Positions 11,811-23,225 are shown, numbered from the stretch's first letter. The stretch is 64,000 bases of DNA from Diphasiastrum complanatum (GCA_029204225.1 CM055108.1:23289029-23353028); one strand, 5' to 3'. Translations and numbers: made by a program. The notes: generated from the sequence alone by a model not told the origin.

Positions 11811-12277
11811 TGTCAGAATTTGTGATACAAATTCTAGATGGAGATACTAGTCCTACTAGCACTCACACAAAACCCAAGCATTAGTCCTACTAGCACTCAC
11901 ACAAAACCCAAGCATAGAGAGAATTCAGATCATAGGAGAATTGAGCAATTGCTCTAGCTTAATAGAATTGAATGGAATAGTTGTGGTGGAGCGCCAGCCT
12001 TCTTATATAGTTTCTCTAATGATTGATAAAAGCTAATGAGCCTAAAGTAAATAGCAAAATAGCAAAAGCTATTTACTAATAATACTACCTATATATAGTA
12101 AGAGCCAAAAATGAAGTTGTAAGTACTAAATAGATCCTCATCTATTTGTAGTGCGCCCACCTACATGCATAGGCTTTAAAAAATGAATTTACTATAAATA
12201 GAATGGCCCCTGAAAATAGCACGCAGGCATGGCCAAACTATCATTAAGGGGTGTCAAATAAACATTAATTCCTAACA
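11811..12277 (-). repeat. 3' LTR of Copia A, with internal 34-bp duplication
   Basis: 467 bp, TG...CA on both strands. It is 35 bp longer than its partner because a 34-bp unit is tandemly doubled at 11848-11881 and 11882-11915. Confidence 0.95.
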
Positions 12278-13345
12278 CTCCCCCTTAATGTTTACTTTGT
12301 TATCTATTACTCCTAGAAGTTCTCTAAACTTCTGAAATTTTTCTTTGCCAAGACCTTTGGTAAAGATATCAGCGACTTGTTCTTCCGTAGGGCAATAGAT
12401 AAGCTCCACTTCATCACTTTGAATTTTCTCTCTGATGAAGTGTTGTTGTACTTCAATATGCTTTGTCCTGTTGTGAAAAATTGGATTGTTCGGCAATTTA
12501 ATACAACTATGATTGTCACATTGAAGTACCGTAGGTGAATCTTGTACCATATGTAGATCATGTAGAATCCTTCGCAACCATATTGCTTCACATGTTGCAC
12601 TCGTAGTAGCTCGATATTCTGCCTCTGTAGATGATAAAGCAATAGTATGTTGCTTCTTTGAACTCCAAGAGATAGCACCAGAACCAAGACTAAAAACATA
12701 ACCTGTAGTAGATCTTCGGTCTTCTGCATCTCCAGCCCAATTAGCATCCACATATCCCTGTAACTTCAAAACATCCTGTGTACCATAGAGAATACCAAAT
12801 GTCAAAGTGCCCTGGATATATCTGAGTATTCGCTTAGCAGCTTTCCAATGAATCTGCTTAGGCTTAGCCGTAAACTGACTAACCATATCACAACATAAGC
12901 AATATCTGGTCTTGTAGTAGTTAAATAGATTAAGCTTCCAACAAGCTTTCTATATAACGTCTCATCTACATCCTGATCTTCCTCAGCTTTAGTAAGCTTA
13001 CATCCACTATCATATGGTGTAGAAATAGGCTTGCACTCTGACATATTGAACTTTTCAGAGCATACTTAGATTGAGAAATGAATAGTCCCTGTGCTACTCT
13101 CCATACCTCAATCCCAAGAAAATATTGTAGTGAACCAAGATCTTTCATATCAAATTCCGATGAAAGATCTTTCTTGATTCCCTGAATCAAACTATGATTT
13201 GATCCTGTAATAATCCCAATATTCTCTGTCTCGGAGAATATTTCGCATCTTGAACTTCCATATGCTGTAGTTCGTTCTATCTAGCTTGCTAGATTCCGGC
13301 AACACAACGTCGTTCAATCTTGCCATTATACTGATCCGTAACAAA
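12272..13345 (-). pseudogene. Copia gag stub fused to RT end and RNase H
   Basis: Reading leftward: about 13345-13215 encodes the start of a Copia gag (SKLD.TNYSIWKFKM type), joined near 13205 to the end of reverse transcriptase (GSLQYFLGIEV; TRPDIAYVV), then RNase H with [19 protein letters not shown] and the tail VADIFTKGLGKEKF. The RNase H frame (12272-12886) is open for 204 codons, and its stop overlaps the first bases of the LTR. A frameshift separates it from the RT part. The YVDD box is lost. The gag/RT join lies at an ACAGG word that both genes contain in related copies. Confidence 0.9.
12278..12290 (-). other. Polypurine tract of Copia A
   Basis: On the minus strand ATTAAGGGGGAG directly precedes the LTR start TGTTAGGAATT. 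Confidence 0.9.
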
Positions 13346-13995
13346 TCTTAGCAATCCTGAATTTAGTTTAACAATCAGATCTGTCCAGAAGCAGCCTTCC
13401 CTGGGTATCACCTGCCCCAATTCAGACCTGTCCTGGATATCACCTGTCCCAGGTATTGCCTGTCTGAACCTGCACCTGCTCAGTTACCACCTGCACCAGG
13501 TGCTGCCTTCCTTAGCTGCTGCTGTCCGGGCCTGCACCAGGTCCACCTATCTCAGATGCTGGCTGCCGGGTCTGCACCAGCTACTGCCGCCCTCAGAAGT
13601 GCCTTTCCCAGCTACTGCCGCCCTCAGAAGTGCCTGCACCAGGTACTGCTGCCCTCAGAAGTGCCTGTTTAGATCTGCATGCACCTGAAAAGCACCTGTT
13701 CAGATCTGCATGCACCTGAAAAACACCTGTTCAGACCTGCCTGTCTCAGAAGTCACCTGTTCAGATACTGCCTCCCTCAGATGTACCTGCTCCAGATGTG
13801 ACCTGCACTAGAGAACTAGCAAACAAACAGAAAAATTCTGATTCAGATCTGTTGACAGCCAGTAAACTTTCCGTCAATCTTCTCCTAGAAGATTCCCGTT
13901 GTTTTCCTAACAACGTTGACTCCACATGCAGCTTCAGCTCCTCCAATCTGATTGCACACCTGCAAATACAAACTCTCTCTCTCTCTCTCACCAAA
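13346..13995 (-). other. Leader of Copia A: CTG-rich degenerate repeats and a palindromic stem
   Basis: From about 13390 to 13800 the sequence is built of loosely repeated 10-20 bp units around CACCTG, CCTGCACCAG and GTTCAGATCTGC. At 13876-13894 lies a perfect stem (AATCTTCT / AGAAGATT, 3-nt loop), and at 13911-13918 the palindrome CAACGTTG. The same two elements in the same order occur in the leaders of Copia C and D. No long ORF is expected here. Confidence 0.7.
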
Positions 13996-14013
13996 GAGCC
14001 TGCTCTGATACCA
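13996..14013 (-). other. Primer-binding site of Copia A
   Basis: The minus strand reads TGGTATCAGAGCAGGCTC immediately inside the 5' LTR, complementary to initiator Met tRNA. Confidence 0.9.
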
Positions 14014-14445
14014 TGTCAAAATTTGTGATACAAATTCTAGATGGAGATACTAGTCCTACTAGCACTCACACAAAACCCAAGCATAGAGAGAATTTAGATC
14101 ATAGGAGAATTGAGCAATTGCTCTAGCTTAATAGAATTGAATGGAATAGTTGTGGTGGAGCGCCAGCCTTCTTATATAGTTTCTCTATGATTGATAAAAG
14201 CTAATGAGCCTAAAGTAAATAGCAAAATAGCAAAAGCTATTACTAATAATACTACCTATATATAGTAAGAGCCAAAAATGAAGTTGTAAGTACTAAATAG
14301 ATCCTAATCTATTTGTAGTGCGCCCCCCCTACATGCATAGGCTTTAAAAAACGAATTTATTATAAATAGAATGGCCCCTAAAAATAGCACGCAGGCATGG
14401 CCAAACTATCATTAAGGGGTGTCAAATAGACATTAATTCCTAACA
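14014..14445 (-). repeat. 5' LTR of Copia A
   Basis: 432 bp, near-identical to 11811-12277 apart from the 34-bp duplication and scattered substitutions. It contains TAGCACGCAGGCATGGCC, the U3 motif shared with Copia B-E. Confidence 0.95.
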
Positions 14446-14794
14446 GTATTTATATACATTTAGTCATGGACTGTGTTCAGAGGATCATTCTAAACTAAGG
14501 TTCAGAGCTACTATGATTATTATAGTTTCAGAATCAAACTGGATTGCATTAATTTTCTATTCTTTATCATCGCATCAACTTAACTCTGCACAACATGAGT
14601 ATTCTAGCAATGCCTATCTACATATTTGTTTAATCCAACAATCCATTACACAATACCATGGCATCTTTAGGTGACAAAGATATTTTTAAAGCAGTTAGAT
14701 TTTATAGTTGTGCGGTTCTACACAAACCCTATCTTGAAAGGAATTTACTACTACATACCTTTTATCACCAGGTTAATTCATTTTCATGAGTATA

Positions 14795-14878
14795 CCAACA
14801 AGGTTGGCTCAATTGGTTAGCTCGACATCCAAAGTTTTTTCGGTCCTTGGTTCGAGCCTCCCCTTGGAAACCAAGAAG
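14795..14878 (+). mobile_element. tRNA-derived SINE (very short) with 16-bp target duplication
   Basis: The 84-bp body carries a pol III A box (TGGCTCAATTGG, 14805-14816) and B box (GGTTCGAGCC, 14849-14858) at tRNA-like spacing. It is flanked by the identical 16-mer CATTTTCATGAGTATA at 14779-14794 and 14879-14894, a perfect target-site duplication. There is no poly-A tail and almost no non-tRNA body; the 3' end is GGAAACCAAGAAG. It could also be a retroposed tRNA-like transcript. It does not fold as an intact tRNA gene, because the anticodon arm region is a T-run. Confidence 0.8.
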
Positions 14879-15049
14879 CATTTTCATGAGTATAATATAG
14901 ATTGGCCTTCCCACCTCATCTTCCCTCTCAACAACATTGCAAGGTGTGTCCCTTTAGTTTGCTTGATTTGGATTCACAAGCATTGTCTTAGCAATACTAA
15001 ATGAATCTGGGTTTAAACTTAAAAAATATTTCTGTTTAGGGTTATGAGG

Positions 15050-15117
15050 GGTTTTGGAATGTTGCATTCCGGAACAAGTGTTCAGGAATAACGTTTCGAT
15101 GCAACTTAGACCCATAA
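15050..15117. repeat. Palindrome-rich patch (TTCCGGAA/GTTTCG words)
   Basis: Contains GGAATG (15056-15061) facing CATTCC (15065-15070), then GGAAC facing GTTC, and ACGTTTCGATGCAA. Its reverse complement resembles the patch at 11354-11405 (GGGTC...CGAAACGTT...GTTCCGGAA), so the two are inverted relatives. Confidence 0.5.
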
Positions 15118-15390
15118 GGACTTGTATATTTGAATTGCGCAGAAGCTTATCTAAAAGCTAGAAGTAAAATGAGTATTGTGATCAATAGAAAATGGAACAA
15201 GGTAGACCATGAAGTTGAAAGCTTTTCGATAGAGAAAAGTGGGCACATTGTTTAGGAGTCAGAGTGGCCTTTACATTAAAAAAAGTTTAGCTTGCTTGAA
15301 AGATCTATCTACGACAACCAAACAAGTGTCATGATCGCAAGAGTACTTATTACAGGCCCAAAAGGTACAAGCATGGAGAATATTGGTTAG

Positions 15391-15822
15391 TTAGCCTTTC
15401 ATACAAGGTTCAAGCCAAGCAATTTGCAAAGGATTTCTAAAACCCATAATGCCCTCCAACTTGAGAATAATGAGCAATTTATAAGAGGTAAAAGTGTAAA
15501 TTGAGTAGAGTGCCTCGTAGTCCTGATGTTGCAGGTAAATAAGGGAATGGATCTGATTTTGTATAGCAAAAGTTGGTTTAATGATAAAGTTCACAAGTGT
15601 AAGCTTCAGATTATGGTGCCATTTGGTATGGGCATGAATGATATTAAGGAGTTCTTTTTTGCCAAGTAGAATAACGAGCCTCATAAGTGCATAAACGATG
15701 AGACTTATAAACAATGACTTTAGAAATTTGATGAAGAAGAGCACCGACACTTGTGGCATTGGCATCCATTTTGACAAGAAGTTTTTGATCAAAGTTTGGC
15801 AAAGCAAAGACATGTTCAACAT
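15391..15822 (-). pseudogene. Decayed gypsy RNase H fragment
   Basis: The minus-strand frames carry KLLVKMDANATSVGALLHQ (RNase H first-aspartate block, normally ..TDAS..GAVL.Q) followed in another frame by KKELLNIIHAHTKWHHNL, matching the (E)KELLAI..A...W..YL block of gypsy RNase H. Frameshifts and the loss of the DH(Q/K)SLK motif show it is dead. Its order relative to 17500-18060 rules out one colinear element. Confidence 0.7.
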
Positions 15823-17500
15823 GGTTAAAAGGTTTTTACATAAAGAGGATTAATAAAAATATCAACTAAAGTGGATTCATGATAGAGGCAAACTGTGGCA
15901 CATGCTCATTACTTATGTAAATGAGTAGCAAGACCTAAAAACATGTGTACCTTATGGACATTAGTGGGCATAGGCCAACCTTGGATAGACTGTTATTTGG
16001 AAGGATCGAGAGTAACAACACCTATGAAAACTATAAAGTCTAGACATTTGACATACAATTTGTGTGACAACAAAGCTGCATTTGGATCGCTTGGCTAAAA
16101 GCTGGTTGGTGTTAAGCTGAAATTTGAAATATAAACTTCAAATGTGAAATGTGTGAAGACATGAGACCAAAATAGACAAGGACACAAACTCCAAGCAAGG
16201 GCTATGATTCATAACATTTTGAAAGGTAGGTGGCTTTGATGACACCAAAAGGTAATACCCGAAATTCAAAAAAGGCCAAAGTTGTGCCAAAAGGTTGTTG
16301 TCCAATGTTGACTTATCACCAAGATGTATGCAAATATGACGATATATAGCGTAATCACTAATAACTCCCTTGATCCTTACGTTTGATTAACAAATACTCA
16401 AGAGCTAGGCATAGGACAAAGACCTTAATTAACTGCGCATGGACCCCCTGCCATGCTGTTTGATTACTAATGAACATCCAATCCATTGTGAGGCATCTCA
16501 TACCACCAAAGCCCTCTCAAGATGAGTCACAAGCTTAAACTCTTAGTAGATAGCAAGAACTCTCAGTAGAGCATCTAGAAAGCAATGATGACAGTAAGGA
16601 ATTGCATTGGGGCACCCTCAAGCCCTTATAAGGAGGAAACTACCTCCCTACCTCTTTTAGTTAGTCAAAACCCCTGAATAGCATATACAAATGATATTGG
16701 CCTGTAATGACTACTTGGAGTAGGGTCCTTGGACCATTAGGTCCCTTAACTTGTGATTAGGGCCTGCTAACTGGGGTTGACTAGGGCCACAACATGCTTC
16801 TCGCCTTAAGAACATTATTGAAGTTAGGGAAGATTCATCTCTAGTCTTTTAACTCTCCCAAGGATCATCATCTTCTAACCGACCTTGCTATGGAATCAAG
16901 TGCTCATAGAATTTGGTTTCTCAATTGTTTATTCTATTATCCAGTACTTTTTTGGTTCTAAGGTACTTTGGTTGAAATGTCTTCTTCAAAGCCCAACTCA
17001 TTGTTAGAAACAAGTGTTAGCAGTTGGATCAACAAATTTAGGGAAGGTAGGATGAGGTTATTCTTCATCAAGGAAAACGATATGCTTTAAGTGTCTTGAT
17101 GACTCTTGTGTAAATAATTAAAATCATCATTAGCAACGCAACTTTGTAACATTAAGTGATTGGTCAAATTGGGATAAGAAACAATAAGCAACTGAAACTA
17201 CGAAAGCATATTGCACCTAAACTCTAGTTAATTACCTAAAGATTGGACATCTATTGCAGTGGGGGCTATAAATTGGCCTCCCATGCAAGATTTGTAGAAG
17301 TTGTTGTAGGCCACCTTTGTCAAAAGAAGTCCTGATTTAGGTCCTTATGAAAATTAGCAATGATTTGCTCATTGCCAAGTGACTAAATAGGTTCAAGTGG
17401 TGACACTAATGAATCTGGTAGTAAAAAACAATCATTGGGGTTCACCTCGATGGACTCAGCCTGTGGACTACGTAGATGAATGGCCTTGGCGTTGCTTTAA
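15823..17500. other. Intronic stretch without recognisable gene
   Basis: No exon, LTR pair or domain was recognised on either strand. It probably contains further decayed TE sequence. Confidence 0.5.
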
Positions 17501-18060
17501 TCTTCAACTTAAGTACATAAAATACAAGGTGCACTTGAATTCCTCTTGGAAGATCCAATTTGTAAGCTAAAGATCCGATTCTCTTTACTATCTTCTAGGA
17601 CCACAATACATTGTAGATAGCTTGTAGTGCACTGTGCCACTAGTCTTTTGGTATCCTCATATGGACTTAATTACCCACTCATATTCATGTAATGTCTTGC
17701 TCGATTCCGAGCATTTTGAACATTCTCACATGGTAACGGTAACATTTCTAGCATTTTATTCAAGAAATTGGCTACCTTTTGAAATTTGATCCCCCTGGTC
17801 TAAACCATAATACAAGATCTAGGTTGAAACCCATACATAATTATAAAAGGATTGAAGCCTGTGGCCGAATGCTTATTATTGTTATTAGAAAACTCAATTA
17901 TGGTAGATACTTCTCCCATTCAAGACACATATGCACAAAATATCTCCTCCATAGTTTGATTTGTCCTTTTCGTCTATCCGTTAGGTTTTGGACAATCAGA
18001 AGAACTCATAACAAGAAAGATTTCCAATTTTTGAAATATTGTCGACCAAATTAAAGTTCA
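17500..18060 (-). pseudogene. Decayed gypsy integrase fragment
   Basis: The minus strand reads, with frameshifts, FSNNNNKHSATGFNPFIIMYGFQPRS (about 17900-17815), then IKFQKVANFL, and near 17560-17510 the tail block of the type GSLAYKLDLPRGIQVH. These match the C-terminal half of Ty3/gypsy integrase. Stops are frequent. It lies in the small gene's intron. Confidence 0.8.
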
Positions 18061-18762
18061 TGTTGCGCAACTAACCTTGAAAACTCAACAATATTTAGGC
18101 TCAATTGGGAGACTTGACAAGTTTTAGAAAGAGTTTTGAAACAATTAGAGATTGTTGCCACATCCGAAGAACGAAAATTAAAAAGGATTTATGCATACTA
18201 GAAACACTAAAGGTTGTATAAGGGATTGTTGAAATTAGATATCTTCAAGCATATCTAAATGGAGAACTTTCGGAATCTTCAAGACTTGGATACAGAATTG
18301 CATATTGACATTATTAATGAGAATACGAGTTTGGTTGATTCCTATTCAATGAATCGTCCATCTCGATTCTCGATCAGTCCACAGAATCAAAACAATTGTC
18401 TACAAGTATTTGAGCCAAGTCAAATTCTGTGGGGCTAGTGACAAGGTCACTCTCACATGATGTCCGCTGGAACATAACAGCCCTGGAAGCCCTCCATACT
18501 ACCTATGAGGACTTCCAGGTTAAATTTTTTGAGGACTCTACTCTTTGCACTGTGACTCCAAGAGAGTTACCCTCATGCCTCAGGACATGCACCTTGTCAT
18601 GAGGCTGAGGAGTACATACGATCAGGTTTTCAAGAGTGTACTCTCATTCTTACTAGTTACCATTCTCAAGTTCAGCTATAACACAGCTGATATGTTTAAA
18701 CCCCTAAAACCCATTATCAAAAAAAAAAAACCTAAAGAAGTTTCCGTTTCGAACTTGGACCT

Positions 18763-18802
18763 CTCGTTTTGAAACGCGTTTCGAAATGACGTACTAAACG
18801 AG
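18763..18802. repeat. Palindromic patch with GAAACGCGTTTC core
   Basis: CTCGTTT (18763-18769) faces AAACGAG (18796-18802). Between them lies the perfect palindrome GAAACGCGTTTC (18771-18782) and TTCGAA. A poly-A run at about 18719-18730 precedes it. The flanking GAGACCCTAAAAC resembles the ends of short non-autonomous DNA transposons (inference). Confidence 0.55.
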
Positions 18803-18964
18803 ACCCTAAAACATTGTCTTAGTGTCTCTGTTAGCAAGCTGAAATGAAGCAATCTATTCATTTCTACAACGGTTCACTTCACATCTGCAGAGTCATGCTA
18901 TGAGATATAGTCTTAATAGTTTTTTGATGTCTAATTTACATAGTCGGAATGCATTGAATTTCAG

Positions 18965-19121
18965 AAAGCGTGAACGAGAGGTGGAAAAAGTTATTGAAGT
19001 GCTGAGACCTGGACCACTTGGCATAGTTGAGCAAAAGTTTTCTGAAGCTGATATAACGACGGCAAGGAATGCTGTTGTGAGAGCTTGTGAAAATTGGCGG
19101 AATGCAGCTAGATTAAAATAG
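18965..19121 (+). CDS. Small unknown protein, exon 2 of 2 (C-terminus)
   Basis: The acceptor TTTCAG ends at 18964. The first base completes the split Arg codon, and the frame then runs through a charged helix (KREREVEKVIEVL), the block RPGPLGIVEQKFSEAD, and ITTARNAVVRACENWRNAA to a TAG at 19119-19121. The 69-residue product is basic and helical with no signal peptide or catalytic motif that I recognise. The dense, low-bias coding composition after a clean acceptor, ending in a stop, argues for a real terminal exon. I cannot name the family, and no function is proposed. Confidence 0.65.
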
Positions 19122-20748
19122 CTGGGACTCCCTGACTTCTTTAAACAGTTTTCAGTTCATGAAGTAGAGAAGTTCTATCAACGATCAGTTGATATGTTAT
19201 ATGTTTGCTCGTGCTCAGTCCTTTGGTTGAGCCTAAAAATTCACATTTCAATTGTTGATATAAACTCTTGTAGTAAAGTGTAAAAAGTAGCTGGATGCTT
19301 AGATTTAACCTATATTCAGATGCGACTTAAAAGAACAAATGCATAGAAGAGAGATGCCACTCAGTGAACAGAACTGTTAAATACTGATCGCCCAATGAGT
19401 ACATGGGAAGAGGCTCAAACAACTGTTTTATGAGGCCACTATGGAGAAGATCGGCATTGGTGATAAGTGCACTTTTGTTCTGAGATCTGCTCTTGAACAG
19501 CCATTGCCCTATTTTATTTTTTTGAAATGCAAAGTTGTGTAGTGCCATTGTAATCTAAAAGATCTTTCAGCTGAGTCATCTAAGTTGCCACTCTTTACTT
19601 CATGATTATGGTTAGGCTACAGAGGTTGGTTGGTCAAGTAGGAAGCCTGTGTTCCAACACATTTTCATGATCTAGCTTGTTGATTTTAGAATTTCACAAA
19701 ATAAGATGGTTAAATTGGCATTTATGGTTCACTCTTGAAATTTCTTTTGTACGTGTGTTGAGATATGCTACAAGGGCAAAGTATACTAACCTTCATTCGT
19801 GCAAAGAATCATGCTCTTATTGTGATGACTGATCATTGTATAAATGTCTACTCTTAAATTCTTGTGAAGGTTCAGAAACTGACATTCATAGCTCCATGAA
19901 GTTCCTCTTTACTGTAGCACCCATATGGTGAGGTTTTTGAAGTCTGGCTTACAATTGATCAGATTTTACTGATTCAAGAGTATTCATTTTTGAAACACAA
20001 CCTAGAAAGAAATGTTTAAAGCTTGTTAACGTTGGCCGAGCATTTGGTTTTAGGCCCTAAAAGAGCTGCTGGGGGCCATATTGTAAAATGCTTCTTTTGG
20101 CTTTAACCACATACTTTGTGGCTAGGCCTAACACTTTTGCTTACTATGTTTATGCAACCAAGTTAGGGTACACGATTGTTTTGATTGGTTTTGTACATCT
20201 TCGAGTGACCTTTCTCTTCATGCCAAAAATTGCAAGAGACTCTTGTATTGTTTGTGTTAATTCGTAACGTGTCTCATTGATGGGGGCGAGTGTAATAATC
20301 TGACCTAGGATTATCATAAAATCATAATTCTTTTATTGATTTTACAATAGACATACCATGATGCTAACTCTAATCACCGAATCGAAGCGCATGCAAGTTG
20401 TACAATTTGTAATCAACACATGCATTCCCAATAAAGACACTTGAATACATGCATCACCTTTTAGCAACCAGAAAAGCCAGGACATTTATAGAATGCTAAT
20501 GAAGCACAAGTAAAAGTAAGATTTACCAATTATGGAGGTTGCATAAACATGAAGGATGGTAGATACATGACTTAGCTTTTAAAATGGTCATTCATAATGG
20601 AAGTGTATTGTTTGTCAAGTAACAAAATTCTATCATAGTACATTTATATCTCATGCAAGATGTGTCTCAGAGCTCACCCAATACATTCAAGTGTCAAATC
20701 AAATCCAAGAAAGAATCCTTGTCCTAAACTCATCTATTAGAGGGAGGC

Positions 20749-20751
<3 letters not shown>
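19122..20751 (+). other. 3' flank of the small gene
   Basis: Should begin with the 3' UTR. I could not fix the poly-A site. No further gene is recognised. Confidence 0.5.

Positions 20752-20797
<46 letters not shown>
20752..20797. repeat. (GA)23 microsatellite
   Basis: An uninterrupted GA run of 46 bp followed by a short GGAGAT triplication. Intergenic. Confidence 0.95.
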
Positions 20798-20803
<6 letters not shown>

Positions 20804-21659
20804 TGGAGATGGTAGTGTGTATTCAATTGCACCATAAATTGCAAAATCATGCCATACATTCAACAACTCCATTGAAAACTTTGATCCTTGGGAAGCTAGT
20901 GGAGTAAATCACTTGAAAAAGATAGAGACAAGGGTTACAATTATCACATGCCCAATAAGAGACAGGGACATTTTTCACACTAAATCATGTGGAGATATGA
21001 TAGCCACAATCATGTGGAGATATGATAGCCACAATTATTTATAACCTACAATGCGCCCTATCCACTCTATACACACTAGAAACCGTGAGGGAACTATCTC
21101 CTATTTCACACCCACTTTTATAGTGGGAGAGCAGGATGTGCTTTTGGCATTATTCAAATGAAAATTAAATTATTTAAATACTATGGTGGGTATGAAAAAG
21201 TTAGTCAAAAAAAAAAGTCATCAAATAAGCAAACCCTAATTTACAATCATGAGTAAATGCAAATTTTTTTTCTCCAATTGGCTAAATACTGGAAAGTTGT
21301 AGTGAATTTTTTGAATTAACTGGGCAAGGGTTATAGTTTTTGAAAAAAGAGTGATAACCTCACTGCTTTCAAGGTTGTTGTAAGCCAAGAATCATGCTAT
21401 CAGAGGTTGCTGGATAGCTAGGACAATTTTAGCAATTTTGTTCTTAGTGTATGGTCAAGGAACAAATCCAAAAAGTGCAAACAAATTGAGTTTATGCCAA
21501 TTAGGGTTTAGATAAAAAAGCTTGGATCTCTTAATGTAGGAGACGAAATTTGATGGGCGCCACATTATTGCGAGTCAGTAACCAGGAGGCCATATAATGT
21601 CGTGGAGTATAGAGTGCACGATTTGGATCATTATCTAAGTAGCCATAGTTGAAAAATTC

Positions 21660-21662
<3 letters not shown>

Positions 21663-21725
<63 letters not shown>
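21663..21725. repeat. (GA)31 microsatellite
   Basis: A 63-bp GA run about 140 bp before the primer site of the orphan LTR. It interrupts or truncates that element's leader. Confidence 0.95.
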
Positions 21726-21726
<1 letters not shown>

Positions 21727-21865
21727 CCCTTCAGAAGTGTTTTGATTTTGAATTTTCAGATTTTGTAGTTTGCGCCATCAAGACTGATTGCTACTCTTGT
21801 CTGGATCTTTGTTGCCATATTGTGTTGCCTAGAGAATCACCTGCTCAAATATCAGTAGTGATAAC

Positions 21866-21882
21866 CTGTGGCTCTGATACCA
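21866..21882 (-). other. Primer-binding site of an orphan LTR element
   Basis: The minus strand reads TGGTATCAGAGCCACAG directly inside the LTR at 21883-22713. Confidence 0.85.
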
Positions 21883-22713
21883 TGTTGCGAACGGGCTTCT
21901 TTCGCCTGTGATTCGCGAACGATTTCGTTTCTTTTAAATTTTCTTTTGTGCGGAAGCCTGCAGGATCTTAGGCACGCGACTACAGGTCACAGAATAGATT
22001 TCATTCTAGCAATCAAGATAGCGGAAGACAAGGAGATGCACAAATAGAGCAATCAAATTATAGGTTTAATTTTTAGAGCGAGATGGTCAGTGTCACGCTC
22101 GTTGGCGGCCTGACACTCTGCTCTTTCGCTTTGTTCTGCTCGTTGGCAGACTTTCATGCACAACTATTTCGTTTCTATTCTTTTTCTTTTATGCTCTACT
22201 CAAGCACATTCTCTGTGTATGTTTTGATCCAGAAAAAAATGGTTTATATCTCTACTGTGTGGAGCTTACAAGATAGCCAAACAAAAAATAACAAGAGTAG
22301 TTAACGCTAATCAACTAATCAGTTACTCTCTGTTATTGCTAACTGTTTCGGCTGAGCGTGAAGTTCAAATCACCACGCCCGTTGAGCTGCCAGCTGGCAG
22401 CGCGAAAGATTTTATTTCGTTTCGTGTCGTGTCTTTGTCTTTCTGGTCCTGGAGGCATGTTTGACTTCCGCGAATCATTCGACCTTCGAGTTTCGCTTCA
22501 CTTCGTGTCTTAGGGTTTTCGAGGTCTGTTGACTTTCGCCAATTATTCGCCATTCGACCTTCGCTTCGTTTTTCCGTTGCGGCAAAGTTGCAGGAGTTCA
22601 CTATTTCTGACATATTTCTACAGATTGTGCAAAAAGATGAGTAAAACTGCATAAATGGGATATAATTGAATGGATGTAGATTAAACATCAATTATGAGGA
22701 TAATAATCCAACA
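21883..22713 (-). repeat. Orphan 5' LTR (minus orientation)
   Basis: The 831-bp segment begins TGTTGCGAAC and ends AATCCAACA, giving TG...CA on both strands. On the minus strand it starts TGTTGGATTATTATCC, a common plant LTR start, and it abuts a primer site. Only about 150 bp of leader remains; the rest of the element and the second LTR are not in the window. It is rich in TTCGCC/TTCG words. The 108-codon minus-strand frame inside it has no recognisable domain and is taken as chance. Confidence 0.75.
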
Positions 22714-23222
22714 CTTCTTGATTAGGCTATTCTTGCCTTATAATAGCTTGATTTGAGCGGGTTGGCATATCACTAAATTGTTGACTTATGAAATATGAAA
22801 AAAAGAAAAGAAATATGCAACATTTGTTGACACTCACAATGCCTATTTACCAAATTCAAGTATGCAAGTTGTTTAGGTAGAGGTTAATCCTTAATTTTTT
22901 GGGAAATATTGTATGAGCAAATTGATTAAATGAAAAAGGTTTCTCATAAGCAAGCTTGTTGAGGTTCAAGTATGTACATGATCATGCCTTGAAGGTTTAT
23001 ATCTCTATCACCATGCCAAAGAGCCAATAAATGCCATGAATAACAATTCAAAAATAGTTGAGAAAACCTTGATTTTAATATACTATGCATATATACACAA
23101 CCAAGATGAAGTTATTATATTAGGAGAATGCAATAACCTTAAGCTTGCCACTGTCAATTTGGCTAGAGATCCCCTACAATGGGCACTCCATAACAAGCAT
23201 CTCCTTACAAACAGAATCTTTA

Positions 23223-23225
<3 letters not shown>

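Larger units (their letters stand above)
11811..14445 (-). mobile_element. Copia element A, internally deleted, with perfect target duplication
   Basis: The element lies on the minus strand: 5' LTR 14014-14445, primer site 13996-14013, leader, a stub of gag fused to the end of RT, RNase H, polypurine tract, and 3' LTR 11811-12277. GTATT occurs immediately outside both ends (11806-11810 and 14446-14450), a perfect 5-bp target duplication. Protease, integrase and most of RT are missing, so it is non-autonomous. It sits in the intron of the small gene in antisense orientation. Confidence 0.95.

Noticed and set aside
12313-12753. 146-codon minus-strand frame
   Set aside because: Out-of-frame shadow of the Copia A RNase H.
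13380-13800. CRISPR-like spaced repeats (CACCTG units)
   Set aside because: Units are degenerate, irregularly spaced and occur in an LTR-retrotransposon leader of a plant genome.
14795-14878. Functional tRNA gene
   Set aside because: A and B boxes are present but the anticodon arm is replaced by a T-run and flanking 16-bp duplications mark it as a retroposed copy.
22365-22691. 108-codon minus-strand frame
   Set aside because: Lies wholly inside an LTR, rich in Arg/Lys/Ser, no domain; taken as chance.
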